A stretch of 64,000 nt of DNA. It comes from AV40 sp035568175 (GTDB taxonomy: Bacteria; Verrucomicrobiota; Verrucomicrobiia; Chthoniobacterales; UBA10450). Below the pieces are notes generated by a model. The model saw only the letters and a program-made list of their open reading frames with translations, was not told where the DNA came from and did not search any database. The stretch spans positions 122,819 through 186,818 of the forward strand of contig DATMON010000012.1 in assembly GCA_035568175.1 (NCBI GenBank), read 5' to 3'. Every line of letters starts with the position of its first letter. Positions within the stretch are counted from its first letter, which is position 1. The translations under genes were made by a program, and so were the position numbers. Below, in pieces: positions 8,101-14,438 of the stretch.

Positions 8101-9066
8101 ATGAGGAGAAAACCGTCTTCCAGGACGGCTTGGGTCGTGATGGGTGCGTTGCTGATTTTGTTTGCTAGTAGTCAGTTCACTCGCGCTCAGAATCAAGCTT
8201 CGCAGCGCACATTGGAACAGGAACTTAAGGAAACCGAGGCGGAATTCCGAAAATCGGACGCGGCGATGAACGAGCTATATCAAAAACTGTTGTCGAGTCT
8301 GCCAGCAAATGGACAGGAGGAATTCAAGAATGCGCAGCGCGCTTGGGTTAAGTCTCGCAACCATTCTGCTGCCACCGAAGAAAGCACAAGCGAGTCGCAC
8401 GTATCCACCCTGGCGGACCACGATGTGGCCATTCCGGATCCGCGGGCGGCCGACGACGTATTGGCATTCCGTTATTTGAAACGAAAAACGGAAGACCGAA
8501 TTGAAGAACTGAAGAATTACATCCCACCTGAAGCCGAGTCTCCACCGGCGAAGTTCGAGAAAATTCGTGACATCTCGCCGGACGGAAAATTCGCTATGCG
8601 CATTTCATGTAGCAGCGAGCCAGAAGATCCGAACAATATCGATTCCAGTCTGATCACCGCAGTCAAACTCGTTTCTCTGCCATCGAAAAAGGCCGTAATG
8701 AACCTTCCTCAAAACTACAGCGGCAGCGCGGCCGCTTTGATCTGGTCGCAGGATTCGAAATGGTTGGCGTTTTCTTTATACAGCGGTCCCCGCGTTAGCG
8801 ACACCTACGTTTATCACAGTTCAGGTGATCTTTTTATCCAACTTGATACGCAGGAGCTGCGGGTCGATGCCGAAGGTGATGTTAGGAACGAATACGTCAA
8901 TCCAGTTCGATGGGTAAAACCGGGTGTGCTGTTGCTCGAACAAAACGATGTCTTTCGCGGTGATGGCAAGGACGCCAACTACGGATTCACCGCCAGTTTT
9001 GATGAAAAAACTGGCAAGTTCCGAATCATTTCAAATAAGAAAGTTCGATCAACCGTTCCGCACTGA
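8101..9066 (+). CDS. Exported protein with N-terminal LprI-like (DUF1311) domain
   Basis: The N-terminus has a basic stretch and a hydrophobic core ending in FTRAQNQA, a plausible signal peptide of about 30 residues. The next 55 residues (DAAMNELYQKLLSSL, then NAQRAWVKSRN) match the pattern of LprI/DUF1311 domains, some of which are lysozyme inhibitors, but the usual flanking cysteines are missing. The remaining 200 residues are rich in beta-strand patterns (WSQDSKWLAFSLY) like a partial beta-propeller or a WD40-like periplasmic sensor. The function is unknown. It stands alone, with about 157 bases upstream and a long gene-poor stretch downstream. Confidence 0.6.
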   Translation: MRRKPSSRTAWVVMGALLILFASSQFTRAQNQASQRTLEQELKETEAEFRKSDAAMNELYQKLLSSLPANGQEEFKNAQRAWVKSRNHSAATEESTSESHVSTLADHDVAIPDPRAADDVLAFRYLKRKTEDRIEELKNYIPPEAESPPAKFEKIRDISPDGKFAMRISCSSEPEDPNNIDSSLITAVKLVSLPSKKAVMNLPQNYSGSAAALIWSQDSKWLAFSLYSGPRVSDTYVYHSSGDLFIQLDTQELRVDAEGDVRNEYVNPVRWVKPGVLLLEQNDVFRGDGKDANYGFTASFDEKTGKFRIISNKKVRSTVPH

Positions 9067-9379
9067 TGCCGCCGTGGCTCTCCATGAGCCGAAGAATCTT
9101 TGCTTGCGCTGTCGCCTCCCGCCAATCGAACCGAGTATCTTCATTGCTCATGCGACCCAGAGTCAGATTAAGAGCAAGCGGAAGAGAGAAATGCCAGTCC
9201 GGCTCGGACCGGAGGGGGTGAGATTATCCAAAGCCGCGCTTTGGCTCCAGCTTCAGAGCTTCGCTCCTAACCCTGGCGCGTAACGCGCCCCACCGGTCGA
9301 ACTGCGTTCGAATCTTCGGGAGTTTCATTCGTCTATTCGCGATCTGGTTCTGGAGGTTGGCGGCTGGTTTCCGATTTGG
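9067..9379. other. Gene-poor spacer with a displaced copy of a tRNA-Ser 3' end
   Basis: No credible gene lies here. The stretch CGGAGGGGGTGAGATT at 9210-9225 is an exact 16-base copy of the sequence at the 3' end of the tRNA-Ser gene (9380-9395), in the same orientation and 170 bases away. Direct repeats of a tRNA 3' end are typical of integrase attachment sites, but no integrase gene is nearby, so at most this is the scar of a lost element. Confidence 0.5.
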
Positions 9380-9464
9380 CGGAGGGGGTGAGATTCGAAC
9401 TCACGAGGCCTTTCGGCCTTCCGGTTTTCAAGACCGGCGCATTCAACCGCTCTGCCACCCCTCC
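9380..9464 (-). tRNA. tRNA-Ser (anticodon UGA)
   Basis: The minus strand folds into a complete class II tRNA. The acceptor stem pairs GGAGGGG with CCCCTCC, and the discriminator base is G. The D arm carries GGTTGAATGC. The anticodon stem CCGGT/ACCGG bounds a loop with TGA. A long variable arm (GGCCGAAAGGCC hairpin) precedes the T loop TTCGAAT. CCA is not encoded. The long variable arm and the UGA anticodon make it a serine tRNA reading UCA and related codons. Confidence 0.95.
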
Positions 9465-9558
9465 TAAAATAATGACAAGTGATTAGTGACGAGTGATCAA
9501 GAAATCGTCGGCGGGATTATAGCAGGTTTAGGGCGTCACTCCACGCGAGTGGAAGGTT

Positions 9559-9619
9559 TTGTAGGGCAAGCGCTCCGCTTGCCAACTTGAATTCGGCAGG
9601 CGATGCGCCTGCCCTACAA
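9559..9619. repeat. TTGTAG/CTACAA double-hairpin element, copy A
   Basis: TTGTAG at 9559-9564 and CTACAA at 9614-9619 form the outer inverted repeat. Between them are two perfect 8-bp hairpins with 3-base loops: GGCAAGCG/CGCTTGCC (9565-9583) and GGCAGGCG/CGCCTGCC (9595-9613), joined by an 11-base AT-rich linker. It lies just upstream of the radical SAM gene and argues that the gene starts downstream of it. Confidence 0.9.
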
Positions 9620-9655
9620 CTTCTATGTGGGGGCGAAAATTCCTCGACACTAGAT

Positions 9656-10789
9656 ATGTTCATGCGAACATCTGATGTGGAGAAGCGCAAGAAATTCGTG
9701 CCGGTTGTGGCCGAAACGCCGCAAAGTCGCGAGCCGATCCACGGGCGCGGGGCTTCCTGGAGCCCGGCCAATCGGTTTGAAAAGATGCATGTCGATCTTA
9801 CCGATGTCGATGTTGTCGATGCCGATCCCGAAGGAAAGGAGAAGCCGAGGCGCGCGACGCAATATTTTCGGGACGCCACGAAAACAATCATTGCACGAAA
9901 TCAAAGTCCGGATGTCGGCTTCGAAACGAGCATCAATCCGTATCGCGGTTGCGAGCACGGCTGCATCTATTGTTTCGCCCGACCGACCCACGAGTACCTC
10001 GGATTCTCCGCCGGACTCGATTTCGAATCGCGCATCATGGTCAAGCCGGACGCGCCGCGGTTGCTCGAAGCCGAGCTTTCTTCACCGAAATGGAAACCGC
10101 AACTACTGATGATGAGCGGGGTGACCGATTGCTATCAACCGGTCGAGCGCAAACTGCGGATCACTCGTGCTTGTCTTGAAGTGATCGCGAAATTTCGCAA
10201 TCCAGTTGGCATCCTGACGAAGAACAGATTGGTCACGCGTGACATCGACATTTTGTCGGAATTGGCGCGACATCAGTGCGCGGTCGTGAATCTTTCGGTC
10301 ACAACTTTGGACCCAAAACTCCAGCGCATCCTCGAGCCGCGAACTTCGCCGCCGGCTGCGCGCTTGGACGCAGTCGCACAATTGCGCGCCGCAAAGATTC
10401 CAGTTGGGGTCATGGTGGCGCCGGTGATTCCGGGAATTAACGATCACGAAGTTCCGGCAATTGTCGCCGCGTGTGCTAAAGCGGGCGCCCAATTCGCGGG
10501 GCACGTATTACTTCGATTGCCTTGGGCGGTGGCGCCCTTGTTCGAGCATTGGCTCGATGAACATTTCCCGGAGCGGAAAGCGAAAGTGTTGGAGCGACTC
10601 CGGCACGCGCGCGGCGGGGAAAAGCTGTACGATTCGCGTTGGCGCAAACGTCAGATCGGCGAAGGCATTTTTGCCGAGCAGATCGAGTCGATGTTCGATA
10701 TCAGTTGCCGCCGCGCCGGTCTTGGTGAACGGCCGAAACTTTCGACGGCGGCCTTCCGGCGGCCGCATCAACAACTCGAAATGTTGTAG
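9656..10789 (+). CDS. PA0069-family radical SAM protein
   Basis: This radical S-adenosylmethionine protein of about 377 residues has the [4Fe-4S] cluster motif in GCEHGCIYCFARPTHEYLG (CX3CX2C). The conserved flanks NPYRGCEHG and GVTDCYQPVERK define the PA0069/SplB-like family, whose substrate is unknown. A TIM-barrel continues with GILTKNRLVTRDIDIL and VMVAPVIPGINDHE. I start it at the ATG at 9656; an upstream start at 9587 would translate the double-hairpin element. The TAG stop at 10787-10789 is part of the next hairpin element. A TGTCGATCTT motif lies at 9790-9799. An alternative start is the ATG at 9662. Confidence 0.88.
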   Translation: MFMRTSDVEKRKKFVPVVAETPQSREPIHGRGASWSPANRFEKMHVDLTDVDVVDADPEGKEKPRRATQYFRDATKTIIARNQSPDVGFETSINPYRGCEHGCIYCFARPTHEYLGFSAGLDFESRIMVKPDAPRLLEAELSSPKWKPQLLMMSGVTDCYQPVERKLRITRACLEVIAKFRNPVGILTKNRLVTRDIDILSELARHQCAVVNLSVTTLDPKLQRILEPRTSPPAARLDAVAQLRAAKIPVGVMVAPVIPGINDHEVPAIVAACAKAGAQFAGHVLLRLPWAVAPLFEHWLDEHFPERKAKVLERLRHARGGEKLYDSRWRKRQIGEGIFAEQIESMFDISCRRAGLGERPKLSTAAFRRPHQQLEML

Positions 10790-10852
10790 AGGCGCTCGCC
10801 GCGGCGAGCGCCTGTTTATTAGTTCGGCGTTTGAGAACAAACGCCGCTACAA
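10784..10852. repeat. TTGTAG/CTACAA double-hairpin element, copy B
   Basis: TTGTAG (10784-10789) contains the stop codon of the radical SAM gene. Hairpin 1 is AGGCGCTCGCC/GGCGAGCGCCT (10790-10813), hairpin 2 is CGGCGTTTG/CAAACGCCG (10825-10846), and CTACAA closes at 10847-10852. The linker is TA-rich. It may also act as a transcript end. Confidence 0.9.
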
Positions 10853-10909
10853 CTTCTGCGGCTTCGCGAACGTCCAGTTTAATCTGCGCCGCGCACGCTC
10901 AAGAAGCCC

Positions 10910-10981
10910 TGCGCGATGCTGGTATCGAACCAGCGACCCCTTGCGTGTGAAGCAAGTGCTCTACCACTGAGCTAATCGCGC
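10910..10981 (-). tRNA. tRNA-Val (anticodon CAC)
   Basis: The minus strand gives a standard 72-base cloverleaf. The acceptor GCGCGAT pairs with ATCGCGC, and the discriminator is A. The D arm contains AGCTCAGTGGTAGAGC. The anticodon stem CTTGC/GCAAG bounds the loop TTCACAC, and the T arm is CTGGTTCGATACCAG. CCA is not encoded. Anticodon CAC reads GUG valine codons. Confidence 0.94.
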
Positions 10982-11068
10982 GTTGAAGAGAGTGATAAGT
11001 GACCGGTGATCAGTGATCAGTCAAGCGAAGCGCTTGCCCGATGGCTACTCGCGTTCTATCTAAGAAGC

Positions 11069-11518
11069 ATGTCCGAACACAAAATGACTCTCACCTGGAA
11101 ACGTGGCGACGCGCCATTCGATTACCAGAAGTATCCCCGCAATCACACCTGGAAATTTGATGGCGGCCATGAAATGACGGCCTCGGCCGCGCCCGCTTAT
11201 TTGGGCGATCCGAAAAATGTCGATCCGGAGGAAGCATTCGTCGCGTCGCTGTCCGCCTGTCATATGCTCACGTTCTTGGCGATCGCGTGTAAGCAAAAAT
11301 TCGTGATGGACGAATATGTCGATGAAGCAGTCGGCCACATGGAGAAGAATGCCGAAGGCAAATTGGCGATCACAAAGGTGACGTTAAAACCGAAGATCAC
11401 CTTCTCGGGCGAAAAGAAACCGACTGCGGAAGAGCTCGACAAGATGCATCACGCGGCGCACGAGAATTGTTTCATTGCGAGCTCGGTCAAAACCGAAATC
11501 ACGGTCGAGAAACAGTAA
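11069..11518 (+). CDS. OsmC/Ohr-family peroxide-resistance protein
   Basis: This protein of 149 residues belongs to the OsmC superfamily of thiol peroxidases that reduce organic hydroperoxides. The two redox cysteines are in SLSACHMLTFLAIA and HENCFIASSV, the usual positions. The N-terminal strand region TLTWKRGDAPFDYQKY is typical of the OsmC-like (not Ohr) branch. I start it at the ATG at 11069 (MSEHKMTL); a longer frame to 11006 would translate a GTGATCAGTGATCAGT stutter repeat. It lies between tRNA-Val and glyS, with hairpin element C immediately downstream. Confidence 0.9.
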   Translation: MSEHKMTLTWKRGDAPFDYQKYPRNHTWKFDGGHEMTASAAPAYLGDPKNVDPEEAFVASLSACHMLTFLAIACKQKFVMDEYVDEAVGHMEKNAEGKLAITKVTLKPKITFSGEKKPTAEELDKMHHAAHENCFIASSVKTEITVEKQ

Positions 11519-11525
11519 GAGAGAA

Positions 11526-11592
11526 TTGTAGCGGTACTTGTTCTCAAGCACCGAACTAAATAAATAGGCGCTTGGCACAAGCGCCTCTACAA
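11526..11592. repeat. TTGTAG/CTACAA double-hairpin element, copy C
   Basis: TTGTAG at 11526-11531 pairs with CTACAA at 11587-11592. Hairpin 1 is CGGTACTTG/CAAGCACCG, with one mismatch. Hairpin 2 is AGGCGCTTG/CAAGCGCCT, perfect. The linker is AACTAAATAAAT. It is followed by a stutter repeat (ATCTGCGTAATCTGCGCTAA) just before glyS. Confidence 0.9.
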
Positions 11593-11636
11593 CGGCTTTT
11601 GATCTGCGTAATCTGCGCTAATCTGTGGCCAAAATA

Positions 11637-12998
11637 ATGAGTGCGCCGTCTGATTCCCAGCGGATGGAAAAGATCGTTAGCTTGTGCAAGCGGCGCGGAT
11701 TTATTTTTCAATCGAGCGAAATTTACGGCGGCTTGAATGGGCTCTGGGATTACGGCCCGCTCGGCGTCGAGTTGAAGCGCAACCTGAAGGATTATTGGTG
11801 GCGCGTGATGGTGCACGAGCGCGACGACGTCGTCGGCATGGACGGCTCGATTTTGATGAATCGCGCGGTCTGGAAAGCGAGCGGACATGAAGACACCTTC
11901 AGTGATCCGATGGTCGATTGTCGATCTTGCAAAGCGCGATTGCGCGCAGATCAAGTGATCGACAAGGGAAAAGGTAGGCAGTGTCCGGTCTGCGGCGGGA
12001 AAGATCTGACCGAGCCGCGCTCGTTCAATCTGATGTTCAAAACTTACGTCGGCGCGACTGAGGACGAATCGAGCATCACTTATCTCCGCCCCGAAACCGC
12101 GCAGGCGATCTTCGTTCAATTCAAAAATATCCTCGATGTGTCGCGGAAAAAACTGCCGTTCGGCATTGCGCAGATCGGAAAAGCGTTTCGCAACGAAATT
12201 AATCCGCGCAATTTCACATTTCGCTCCCGCGAGTTCGAACAAATGGAGCTGGAATATTTTTGCCGGGCGGAAGAGGGGATGAAGCTGCTGGAGTACTGGA
12301 AGGAAGAGCGGCTCAAGTTTTATGAAAACATCGGAATCCCTCGTAGCAAACTCCACGTGCTGACCGTCTCCGATGACGAGCGCGCTTTCTATTCAAAAGG
12401 GACTTACGACATCGAATATGATTTCCCATTTGGACGGCAGGAATTGGAAGGCGTCGCGTATCGGACCGATTACGATTTGTCGCAGCATCAAAAGGCCAGC
12501 GGCAAATCGCTCGAGTACTTCGATGAGGAAAGGAAACAGAAATTCATTCCGCATGTGGTCGAGCCGAGCGCCGGCGTCGATCGCACTGTGCTCGCCCTGA
12601 TTTGCGAAGCGTATTCAGAAGACCAGGCGCCCGACGACAAAGGAAAAATGGAGACGCGGATCGTGCTGCGTTTTCATCCGCGCATCGCGCCGGTCAAATG
12701 CGCTGTCTTTCCATTGCTAAAAAATAAGGAGCAGCTCGTCGCGAAGGCGAAGGAGATTGTCGATCTTCTGCGGCCAAACCTGTTTGTTTTCTACGATGAA
12801 TCGGGCGCAATCGGACGCCGCTATCGTCGTCAGGACGAAATCGGAACGCCGTTCGGCGTCACAGTTGATTTCGAAACACTCGGGGAAAAAGATTCCGCGC
12901 TCCGTGACACGGTTACCCTGCGCGAGCGCGACTCGATGAAACAGGAACGCGTCGCGATCAAAGATTTGGTGACCCTGCTCATTTCGCGAATTGCCTGA
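11637..12998 (+). CDS. glyS: Glycyl-tRNA synthetase (class II, alpha2 type)
   Basis: This enzyme charges tRNA-Gly. At 453 residues it is the single-chain dimeric form and not the alpha2-beta2 form. Motif 1 and the N-terminal block are seen in FIFQSSEIYGGLNGLWDYGP. A zinc ribbon has C95/C98 and C116/C119. Motif 2 is RNEINPRNFTFRSREFEQME, and motif 3 lies in VVEPSAGVDRTVLALI. The C-terminal anticodon-binding domain begins near residue 345. I choose the ATG at 11637 because the alternative GTG at 11625 lies in a stutter repeat. TGTCGATCTT motifs occur at 11919-11928 (in the zinc ribbon) and at 12758-12767. The stop overlaps the next start. Confidence 0.95.
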   Translation: MSAPSDSQRMEKIVSLCKRRGFIFQSSEIYGGLNGLWDYGPLGVELKRNLKDYWWRVMVHERDDVVGMDGSILMNRAVWKASGHEDTFSDPMVDCRSCKARLRADQVIDKGKGRQCPVCGGKDLTEPRSFNLMFKTYVGATEDESSITYLRPETAQAIFVQFKNILDVSRKKLPFGIAQIGKAFRNEINPRNFTFRSREFEQMELEYFCRAEEGMKLLEYWKEERLKFYENIGIPRSKLHVLTVSDDERAFYSKGTYDIEYDFPFGRQELEGVAYRTDYDLSQHQKASGKSLEYFDEERKQKFIPHVVEPSAGVDRTVLALICEAYSEDQAPDDKGKMETRIVLRFHPRIAPVKCAVFPLLKNKEQLVAKAKEIVDLLRPNLFVFYDESGAIGRRYRRQDEIGTPFGVTVDFETLGEKDSALRDTVTLRERDSMKQERVAIKDLVTLLISRIA

Positions 12999-13342
12999 TG
13001 GATCTTGCGAAGTTTCGCGAATACTGCCTGAGCAAGCCGCAAACGACCGAAGGCACGCCGTTTGGTCCCGATGTTGTCGTCTTCAAGGTCGGCGGCAAGA
13101 TGTTTGCGCTCGCTTCTCTCGATGAAGTTCCAACGACCGCGAATCTGAAATGTGATCCCGATCTAGCCCTCGAGCTGCGCGACCGTTACGAGCAAGTCAG
13201 GCCCGGTTACCACATGAACAAAAAGCACTGGAATACCGTCGAGTTCGAAAGCGACATCCCCGGTGCAGAGTTGCGAAAAATGATCGATCATTCGTACGAG
13301 CTGGTGACGAAGAAGGCGTCGGGCGGGGTCAATCGCCGTTAA
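12998..13342 (+). CDS. MmcQ/YjbR-family protein
   Basis: This small (114-residue) protein has the YjbR/MmcQ fold, a CyaY-like alpha/beta double-wing DNA-binding domain. Family hallmarks visible are the N-terminal helix (FREYCLSKPQTTEGTPFGPD), GGKMFAL, the RPGYHMNKKHWNTVEF core, and the C-terminal helix IDHSYELVTKK. Family members are thought to be DNA-binding, but no role is established. The ATG overlaps the last base of the glyS stop (TGATG), so the two are translationally coupled. Confidence 0.88.
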   Translation: MDLAKFREYCLSKPQTTEGTPFGPDVVVFKVGGKMFALASLDEVPTTANLKCDPDLALELRDRYEQVRPGYHMNKKHWNTVEFESDIPGAELRKMIDHSYELVTKKASGGVNRR

Positions 13343-13498
13343 CTTTCGCTGCACCCTTCCGACCTGTGACTTCTGACGTCTGACTTCTCTTGTCCGGCCA
13401 CTCGTTGCCTTTCACACGGCGCGCCACCATCCCAACGCATGCAACTGGCGAGACGGCTCCGCTGACGCCGGCCGCGAATCCGTTTTCTCCGGTTCCAT
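13343..13498. other. Spacer between convergent genes, with stutter repeat
   Basis: No gene is seen. GTGACTTCTGACGTCTGACT (from about 13366) is a degenerate repeat of the same kind as others in the window. The rest shows no clear terminator. Confidence 0.5.
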
Positions 13499-14302
13499 TT
13501 AAGGCAAAGCGCGCAGCTCGATCTCGCCGAACTTCAACTGCAATGCGTCGCGCGCGACGTTAAGGAAACTGTCCGCTGCGTCCGTCAGCGCGACATGTAG
13601 CTCTCCGTGATTCAGCGGCGCGGCGCGGAGCGATTGTCGATCCAGCATTTCCTCAACTGCCCGTGCGCAGTTTTGCGCGGAATCGACGATCATGATCTGG
13701 CGCCTGAGCACCCGCGCAAACGCTCCCGTGAGCAAAGGATAATGTGTGCATCCGAGCACAAGCGTGTCGATATCGTCGACGATCAGCGGTTCGAGATAGC
13801 GCATGATCACTCGATCGGTGACGTCGTCGTTGAGCAAACCTTCTTCGATCAGCGGAACCAACAACGGGCAAGCGCAACTGCTCACGCGTACACTACCGTC
13901 CGCGGCCCGCAACGCTTGTTCGTAGGCACCGCTCCGAATCGTTGCGCGCGTTCCGATCACGCCGATGTGACGATTGCGGCTGGCCGCCAGCGCTGCGCGC
14001 GCCCCCGGCTCGATCACGCCGACCACCGGCACGGGAAATTTTTTCGTTAACGCTGGAAGCGCGACGGACGAAACCGTGTTGCAGGCGACAACCAGCGCCT
14101 TCGCGTTTTGTTTCATTAGCATCTCGGCCAGTTCGATGGCGTAACGCTGCACCGTTTCAGGGCTCTTAGGACCGTAGGGCACACGCGCGGTGTCGCCGAG
14201 ATAGGAGATGCTTTCGTTCGGCAGCAGATCGCGCAGCGCCTTGACCACGGTCAAGCCGCCGATTCCGGAATCGAATACGCCAATCGGTCGCTCGTTACTC
14301 AT
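13499..14302 (-). CDS. murI: Glutamate racemase
   Basis: This 267-residue enzyme converts L-glutamate to D-glutamate for peptidoglycan. The first half has PIGVFDSGIGGLTVV and YLGDTARVPYGPKS. The two catalytic cysteines are in ALVVACNTVSSVALP and DTLVLGCTHYPLL. The length is usual for the family. The gene is divergent from valS; the 136-base region between them holds hairpin element D and presumably both promoters. Its 3' end faces the MmcQ-like gene. Confidence 0.95.
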   Translation of the reverse strand: MSNERPIGVFDSGIGGLTVVKALRDLLPNESISYLGDTARVPYGPKSPETVQRYAIELAEMLMKQNAKALVVACNTVSSVALPALTKKFPVPVVGVIEPGARAALAASRNRHIGVIGTRATIRSGAYEQALRAADGSVRVSSCACPLLVPLIEEGLLNDDVTDRVIMRYLEPLIVDDIDTLVLGCTHYPLLTGAFARVLRRQIMIVDSAQNCARAVEEMLDRQSLRAAPLNHGELHVALTDAADSFLNVARDALQLKFGEIELRALP

Positions 14303-14346
14303 GCAGCGGCAAGAATCATCGCGCTAACGATTTGCTGCAAGTCGTC

Positions 14347-14401
14347 AGGTAGCGGCGGTTCACCGAACCGCCATGGCGATTGAGGTCAATCGCCTCTACC
14401 T
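14347..14401. repeat. Double-hairpin element, copy D (AGGTAG/CTACCT variant)
   Basis: This has the same plan as the TTGTAG elements but with outer arms AGGTAG (14347-14352) and CTACCT (14396-14401): both arms have changed together so that pairing is kept. Hairpin 1 is GGCGGTTC/GAACCGCC (14354-14372) and hairpin 2 is GGCGATTGA/TCAATCGCC (14375-14394). It lies between murI and valS. Confidence 0.85.
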
Positions 14402-14438
14402 CTTGCAATCCACGTTGCCTCTCGGATGATTCTTCGCA

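Noticed and set aside
9587..9655. N-terminal extension of the radical SAM protein
   Set aside because: It would translate the right half of a double-hairpin element.
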